NCBI RefSeq assembly: GCF_031755915.1
Contig: NC_083383.1
Coordinates: 16,977,001-17,041,000 of the forward strand
Reading direction: 5' to 3'
Length of the DNA: 64,000 nt
Origin: Ziziphus jujuba
Lineage: Eukaryota; Streptophyta; Magnoliopsida; Rosales; Rhamnaceae
Shown one piece after another: positions 58,726 to 64,000 of this stretch. Position 1 is the stretch's first letter. Each line of letters starts with the position of its first letter. The notes under the pieces were generated by a model that did not search any database, had not been told where the DNA came from, and worked only from the letters and a program-made list of their open reading frames with translations. A program made the translations under genes and the position numbers.

Positions 58726-59617
58726 CAGTGAAAAAAATATCGATATCGATGAAAATATCAAAGGTATGAATTTACAGAAATATCAATGGAAATGTCGATA
58801 TCGATGAAAATATCGATAGGGTTACGGAAACTGTAAATTTTTAATTTAGAATACAAATTTTGAGATATAAAATAATTAATATAATAAAGTAATATAAAAA
58901 TTCAATAATTAGAATACAATAATAATAATAATAAAATATAATAAAATACTTATCCAATTAAGTATATATACTAAAATTTTATATAATATATAACAAAAAA
59001 ATTAACAATATTATTTATTTATTTTTAAATAGATAAAATCAAATTTATTAAAAAATAAATAAAATTAAATTAAACACTAAAATAAAAAAATAAAAAAAAT
59101 AAAAAAATAAATATTAAAATACTACATATAAAAAAATCATGTATTATTCTTTATATAATATAATATTATCATATTATTATTTTATATTATTTTATTATAA
59201 AATATTATCGTATTTATTTATTTATTTATTTTTTTCTTTCTCTTTCCTTTCTCCCCCCATTTCTCCCCCCACGTGGAAATTTCTTTCTTATCCTTTCTTT
59301 TTATTCCTCTCTTCGCGCTTTGTCTTCTTCCTCTCTCTCTTCTCTGTCAGATCACAACCAATCCATATCATAGCCGATATCTTTCCAAAAAATCCATCGA
59401 AATCGAACGACTTCTCCATTGGAATTTCCACCATATGCATCCAAAAAATAAATTCCCGACTAACTCTTTTGTTTCTAGGCGAAATCCATCGAATCCGGTG
59501 ACATTCCAACAACACCCATGATAGAAACTTTTTTTCCCCTTCTTTCGATGTCAAAAGTGATCAACAACAGACAGAATCGGTCATTTTTCACCGATATCGT
59601 CGACATTTGCTTCACTG
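58726..59617. mobile_element. Non-autonomous hAT element, 892 bp, perfect 8 bp duplication
   Basis: Terminal repeats start CAGTGAAAAAAATATCG on the left and, read in reverse, CAGTGAAGCAAATGTCG on the right. The flanks CTTATACC (58718-58725) and CTTATACC (59618-59625) are identical. CAGTG termini and an 8 bp duplication define hAT. The interior is AT-rich with TATCGATGAAAATATCGATA motifs and no transposase. It sits in the copia primer-binding site. Confidence 0.9.
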
Positions 59618-59626
59618 CTTATACCA

Positions 59627-59787
59627 TATAAAAATCGTGTAATAATACAATATACAGTAACTATTTATACTGATAACAGCATATATGATATGTACAACAT
59701 AAATATGAAATACAAAATATATACAAATAGTAACACCCAGATAAGGACAGCATGATTATCTGCTCAGCTGAAGTCACATCACTATCA
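59627..59787 (-). repeat. 5' LTR of the minus-strand copia
   Basis: 161 bp, ends next to the primer-binding site that is now part of the hAT target duplication. Confidence 0.8.
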
Positions 59788-60710
59788 GATGGCCGTATGA
59801 AAAAAATAGGCAGCGCCTCCCTACACCCTCTGAGACCAGTACAAAGACCACGACAATTATTGCTGCTAGGCAATTGGCATTTTTATTTTTATTTTTTTGT
59901 TTTTCTTTTTGGTGAAAAATAGCTTAAGTATAAAAAAGAAAAAAAGTTTTTTTTTTTGTTTTTTGTGGTTAATGATTTCATGCTCAGAAGTCAAGTGCCA
60001 GGTTCTTTCATAGTGCCCAAAAATGATTACAAAAGCGCGTGAAATGCCTGCTAATTAACACCGTGTACCGCAACGAGCTTTTAAACCGTGTTTGAATAAT
60101 AATAAAGTTTATACGAACCTAATTTTTAAAAAAAATAATAATTTTTTTATTTAAATATTTATTTTGAAATAGAAAAATTTGAATTCAAAAATTTAATTTT
60201 TAATTATATAAAAAATTTATTTTTATTTATAAAATATTATTTTAAAAATGTCAGAGAATTTAATTTTAAAAATTTTTAAAAATATAAATTTATCTATAAT
60301 TTATTAGATAATATTCACTTTAATTATTTATAAATTTTATTTTTTATTTTTTATTAAATATAATAAGAGAAAATTTGATTAATAGAAAAAGTTGGAGGCT
60401 TCTCAAGTTTGAAAGAAAATAAAAATGATTGCCGCGTAGAAGGTACAATTGATGGGAAGACTAGTAAATTGGATGCCAACCAGGCAGCTTTTTGGTTGGG
60501 TTGTTTGTTTGTGAAAATAGCGATTTCTTTCTTGTTTCCTGGGAAGTCACTTATTGGGTTCGATCATCGTGCCCAAAATAATCTGTCTATAAAATATAAG
60601 TATTGTCGCAGTAGCATTTGGTCTTACATGCATAACAATTAGAAATAAATAAATATGGATAAAATAAAATGATGAGGAAATTAAAAGGAAGGTGGGAACT
60701 GAGATTATAG

Positions 60711-60745
<35 letters not shown>

Positions 60746-60770
60746 CACATCCTTTTACACACTGGAGGCA
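59788..60770. other. Upstream region of the third DUF247 copy
   Basis: AT-rich. A less AT-rich patch at 60410-60640 includes TCTATAAAATATAAG, a TATA-like run, and GGGAAGTCACTTATTGGG. Part of it (CTGGGAAGT) echoes 24943-24952 upstream of the intact gene. A (TA)n at 60716-60744 follows. No separate gene is convincing; the 77-residue ORF at 60409 has no recognised domain. Confidence 0.4.
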
Positions 60771-60884
60771 GAGGAAATTTGTGTTCATCACAAAGAAGGA
60801 GAACATAAGAAATTCTGTATTGCCCCACTTTCTGTAATCTGACACTAGCGATTCTCTCCAGGTTTTTTTGCTTATTTGCACCAG
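60770..60884 (+). other. Presumed 5'-UTR exon of the third DUF247 copy
   Basis: TATTGCCCCACTTTCTGTAA to TTATTTGCACCAG, then donor GTGAAG at 60885. Homologous to the relics in blocks B1 and B2 on the opposite strand and, less closely, to 25240-25353. Confidence 0.6.
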
Positions 60885-61492
60885 GTGAAGAATCTCTCTC
60901 CTTTATTTGTGGAACACCTACTCTTCTCTGTTGCTTATCATTTTAAATTGCAGTGCATTTTCTTTCTTTGTTTAATCAAATTTTTGTTCTTTGTTCTTTG
61001 TAATTAATTGGTCTAAATGGAAAGCATATATTCTCAAACGGGTATAATATTAATTATCAGTTTTCTTAACAATCAATGAAGCAAAATTTCACTGAATGTT
61101 ACATTGAACATTATCTACTCTCACTCAAAGACTAACTTGTATTGATACAGAAAAAATGTTTTAATTTGATAAAATGCATTACGATGTTGAAACTGTAATA
61201 TTGTTAATATTCTGTATTTTCTTTGCAACCAAACAGAAACTAAAGAACTCACTAACAAAATGAAAGGAAACAAGTAGAAAAAAGTAGAGAGAAAATAGTA
61301 AGTGTTTTGCTTTTAGTTTTTCATATGGAGGGAATTCGGTGTTGAGCATTTAGCTTGAATTTGTCGTTCATAATAATTTGATGTTTGTTTTGTTCTTTCT
61401 TTTTTTGGTTGAATTTGTTATTTTAATGATAAAAAAAAAAAAAAAGCCTGCAGATTTTGTTACTTGAACACCAACAACAGAAAGAGGGCAAA

Positions 61493-62522
61493 ATGGAAAG
61501 TAGCGACGGGTTCAACATTGAAAGCCCATATGTTTCGCTTGCGAATTCAATGAGAGATCAGTTCGATAGCTTGCCTCCCATATCCTCAGCATGTACTATC
61601 TACAGAGTACCTGACCGTCTGAGGCTTGTGAAGGAAGAGGCCTATATACCACAAGTAGTTTCTATTGGTCCTCTCCACCATGGCAAGGATAGCTTAAAAG
61701 CAATGGAAGAGCACAAAATGAGGTATCTATGGAAATATCTTGAACGGACCAGGGAAAGCTTGGAGAATTACTTAAAAGATTGTAAAGGAAAGTGAACCAA
61801 AATTGCGCTCCTCTTATGCAGAATCCATTGGATTCAGCAGCGATGAATTTGTACAGATCATCTTAGTCGACTCTGTCTTCATTATCGAGGAGCTAAGGGA
61901 CAGCTTCCCCGTACCTGAAGACGAGCCTGATCGGATATTCAACAAGCCATGGATGTTGCACGATGTAAGGCTTGACCTGCTCATGCTTGAGAATCAGTTG
62001 CCGTTCTTCATACTTGAAAAGCTTTATAAGCCTGAGAAAATTGAATTATCTTCTGGACAGACCGTGAACCTTTCAATCATTGAACTTTCCCACAAATTCT
62101 TCACAAAACAGATACCTTTGGAAGGGACTGAAGAAAAGTTCTGGAAAATCAAACGTGATAATGTTGCACACTTTGTTGATTTGCTAAGGAAGTTGTATAT
62201 ACCATCGAACCCACTTAATGGAGAGAAATGTAGAAGTGTAACTGCTCCCAGCATAACAGAGCTGCACCTAACTATTCCCAGCGTAACTGAGCTACACCGT
62301 GCAGGAGTTAAGTTCAAAGTAGCATCAAGCAAAAACTTGTTTGATATAAATTTCAAAAATGGGAATGGGATTCTTGAACAACAAGCGATGAGGTAGAAGT
62401 GACCATTAGAAATCAACTAGCCTTTGAACAATGCCATTGCAAGGACAATTATCTGAATGATATGCTATTCTTATGAATCGCCTTGTTAACATTGCAAAGG
62501 ATGTGGATTTGCTTGTAAAACA
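61493..62522 (+). pseudogene. Third DUF247 copy, frameshifted and interrupted by an LTR element
   Basis: ATG 61493 opens MESSDGFNIESPYVSLANSM, with ACTIYRVPDRLRLV and VVSIGPLHHGKDSLKAMEEH. One extra A in TTAAAAG (~61770-61776) shifts the frame to a stop at 61793. The next frame (61803-62396) carries SSDEFVQIILVDSVFIIEEL, RIFNKPWMLHDVRLDLLMLE, NQLPFFILEKLYKPEK and RAGVKFKVASSKNLFDINF. A 12-residue tandem duplication (ITELHLTIPSVTELH) lies near 62250-62300. A small deletion at ~62380 shifts again, LAFEQCHCKDNYLND continues, and at 62522 the gene is cut by an LTR. The C-terminal membrane segment must lie beyond the window. Inactive. Confidence 0.9.
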
Positions 62523-63014
62523 TGTTGGATTAATGCTCTTGGAGCAAGTTAATCCATGATTAGGAGCCTTGATTAATAATGAGCCGTAGGATCCCCAAAC
62601 TAGTTCATTAATTGACAGAACCCATTTAATTGATAATTAAGATACAAGAAGGAGCTAATTAATTTGGCCCAAGGTGTTATTAAACCCTAGGAGGATTAGG
62701 GTTAGCAGTCTATAAATATACTGTTTACTAGCCTACAGTTAACAAGTTTAACGTATTATTTTCTAGAGATTTAGAATCTTAGTAGAAAATAAAACACCTT
62801 GAGAGAAAAACAGAAACTGTGAGTTTCAGAGGTTTTTTCAGATTAATCTTCTTGTTTCTTTTGTGATCAGGTGCGCCCATACGCAGATCTGTCGTTTAGA
62901 GAATAGTTTGGAATGTTCTACGCTAAAGGTTAGTAAACTTATGGATTATGACATAATTTATTGCACACTTTATTCAATCTCGATCAGGCTTCCGCTGTGT
63001 ATATGATAGTAGCA
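62523..63014 (+). repeat. 5' LTR of an element inserted in the DUF247 copy
   Basis: 492 bp, TGTTGGATTAATGC to TATGATAGTAGCA. TATA box CTATAAATATA at 62710-62720. Directly followed by the primer-binding site. The insertion point corresponds to the codons after DLLVKH in the paralogues; the host frame breaks at ...CTTGTAAAACA. Confidence 0.85.
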
Positions 63015-64000
63015 ATTGGTATCAGAGCCGTGATTGAATCGGTGTGTGATAAAACGAATCCATTTTTATTTTTTATGTATATATGATGTATATTAGATAT
63101 ATGACATCTAGGATTCTATTATTCATGTTATTTGTATTTTTTTTTTTATTATGAATGAATGATTTGGTTTTGGCTTTAATTCATGGTAGATTTTTGCTTG
63201 TATATTTTTTTTTTTGGGGAATGTAACAAGGAGGCTAATCATAAGATTATGGTTTCCTCCTTAATTGATTTACTTATTTATTTTTCCTGCAATTTTATTT
63301 GATTTTTTTTTATATGTAAATTTGGATTTATTGGAAAAATATGTAAAAGTACTTGAAAAAAAAAATTGTATACTCGTTGCTGTTCATCATTTTTCGTGTG
63401 TATTAGAGCTGCGGCTTGATAGATCAACATCATAAGAAGTTGAAGGACACGAAGGAGGATCGGTGGGAGGAGAACGGTCGCCGGAAACACCTGCACGGGC
63501 CCACATGCGCCACTCAAAGCAGCTGAGAGTGGGATTCACGTGCCTGAATTCATTAGGCACGTGGAGCCGTGTGCGTGATCGGATTTTGATGATTTTTTGT
63601 GGGTAGATTTCTTATTTGGGTATCTACCTTCCTATAAAATTTCATGGTGATCCGAGTTTTGTGTGGCGACTGGCGGCGGTTTTGGTGCTCGGGATCAATA
63701 GGGGACTTGTTAGGGTTTTGTGTTTTTTGGGCAAAAAACCCTAGAAACCAATTCTAACTTGGCCCATACCCCATTGACTTGCAAGATCTGAAGAAAAGAA
63801 GAAGTACGGGCCAGATATTAAGTTGGGCCTTTTGGGCCTATTGGGCTTGTAATTTTTCTTTTCTAGGAAACCATGGATTAGGGCCTATTAATTATTCTAT
63901 GTTTATAATTGTTTAAATTATATGGATATAACATGTGATATGTGCTTAACATGTCATTTAGAATAGGTGGTGCCATATAATTGCATCATTTGATATATAC
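63015..64000 (+). mobile_element. Leader of the LTR element, continuing off the window
   Basis: Nearly 1 kb after the LTR without a coding frame. Some GC-richer patches (63460-63600, 63660-63700) and poly-T runs. Either a long-leader element or a non-autonomous one; gag would have to lie beyond 64000. Confidence 0.6.
63017..63029 (+). other. Primer-binding site (tRNA-Met)
   Basis: TGGTATCAGAGCC, two bases after the LTR end. Confidence 0.9.

Larger units (their letters stand above)
56756..59787 (-). mobile_element. Ty1/copia element with internal deletion and nested hAT
   Basis: Minus-strand element. 5' LTR is 59627-59787 and 3' LTR is 56756-56943, both beginning TGATAGTGATGTG. A polypurine tract TTGAGGGGACA precedes the 3' LTR. 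The primer-binding site, TGGTATAAG, is split by an hAT element. Coding part: gag start joined straight to RT. Same gag lineage as 2546-7550. The 5 bp flanks (AACGG, GATGG) match poorly. Confidence 0.85.

Noticed and set aside
60540..60600. tRNA-like word GGGTTCGATC (B-box resemblance)
   Set aside because: No cloverleaf or matching A-box at proper distance.
63278..63517. 79-residue minus-strand ORF
   Set aside because: Lies in the untranslated leader of an LTR element and has no motif.

Overview
The window reads as nuclear DNA of a dicot flowering plant. It is very AT-rich and full of TA, GA and ATT microsatellites. It holds broken LTR retrotransposons of both Ty1/copia and Ty3/gypsy types, plant L1-type LINE pieces, hAT and Harbinger-like DNA elements, and a small family of DUF247 (UPF0481) genes. 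No species is named because nothing here is diagnostic. I see no bacterial operon, CRISPR array or intact tRNA/rRNA gene. All similarity statements are by eye; no search or alignment was run.

The only gene that looks intact is a DUF247 membrane-protein gene at 26334-27638, with a probable 5'-UTR intron. It belongs to a decayed tandem array. Its 3' flank is echoed at the very start of the window (1-130). A DUF247 C-terminal relic lies at 22683-23215. A mini-copy with a 251-codon in-frame deletion lies at 45812-46300. A third copy (61493-62522) is frameshifted and interrupted by a young-looking LTR element that runs off the right edge. Non-coding flanks are duplicated with the genes. Block A is about 25490-30400 and 44893-53100. 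Block B is about 19368-22680 and 53630-56040. Block B carries, on the minus strand, a relic of the DUF247 first exon and splice donor, so inverted DUF247 5' ends face the real gene.

Left part (1-19400): a Harbinger-like MITE (2360-7884) split by a decayed Ty1/copia element (2546-7550), itself interrupted by a Cassandra-like 5S-bearing LTR (5381-5648); a minus-strand copia PR-INT fragment (8935-10463); a gypsy LTR piece (10610-11276); a truncated UDP-glycosyltransferase fragment (11559-11945); a broken hAT transposase (13100-14734); a second Cassandra-like fragment; a fold-back element (16647-16972); then about 2.4 kb of featureless AT-rich DNA.

Middle part (30400-44900): nested insertions. 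A copia 3' LTR is split by a 3.1 kb gypsy solo LTR, which is split in turn by another gypsy element (33912-39759) lacking RT, RNase H and integrase. A probable hAT element (42356-43387) and a scrambled gypsy pol fragment (44090-44900) follow.

Right part (44900-64000): the mini-DUF247 unit with a 3.8 kb gypsy insertion whose empty site survives in the other unit; block B2; a minus-strand copia element with a gag-RT fusion and an 892 bp hAT element in its primer-binding site; and the third DUF247 copy. The paired units act as before-and-after controls that date and confirm several insertions.
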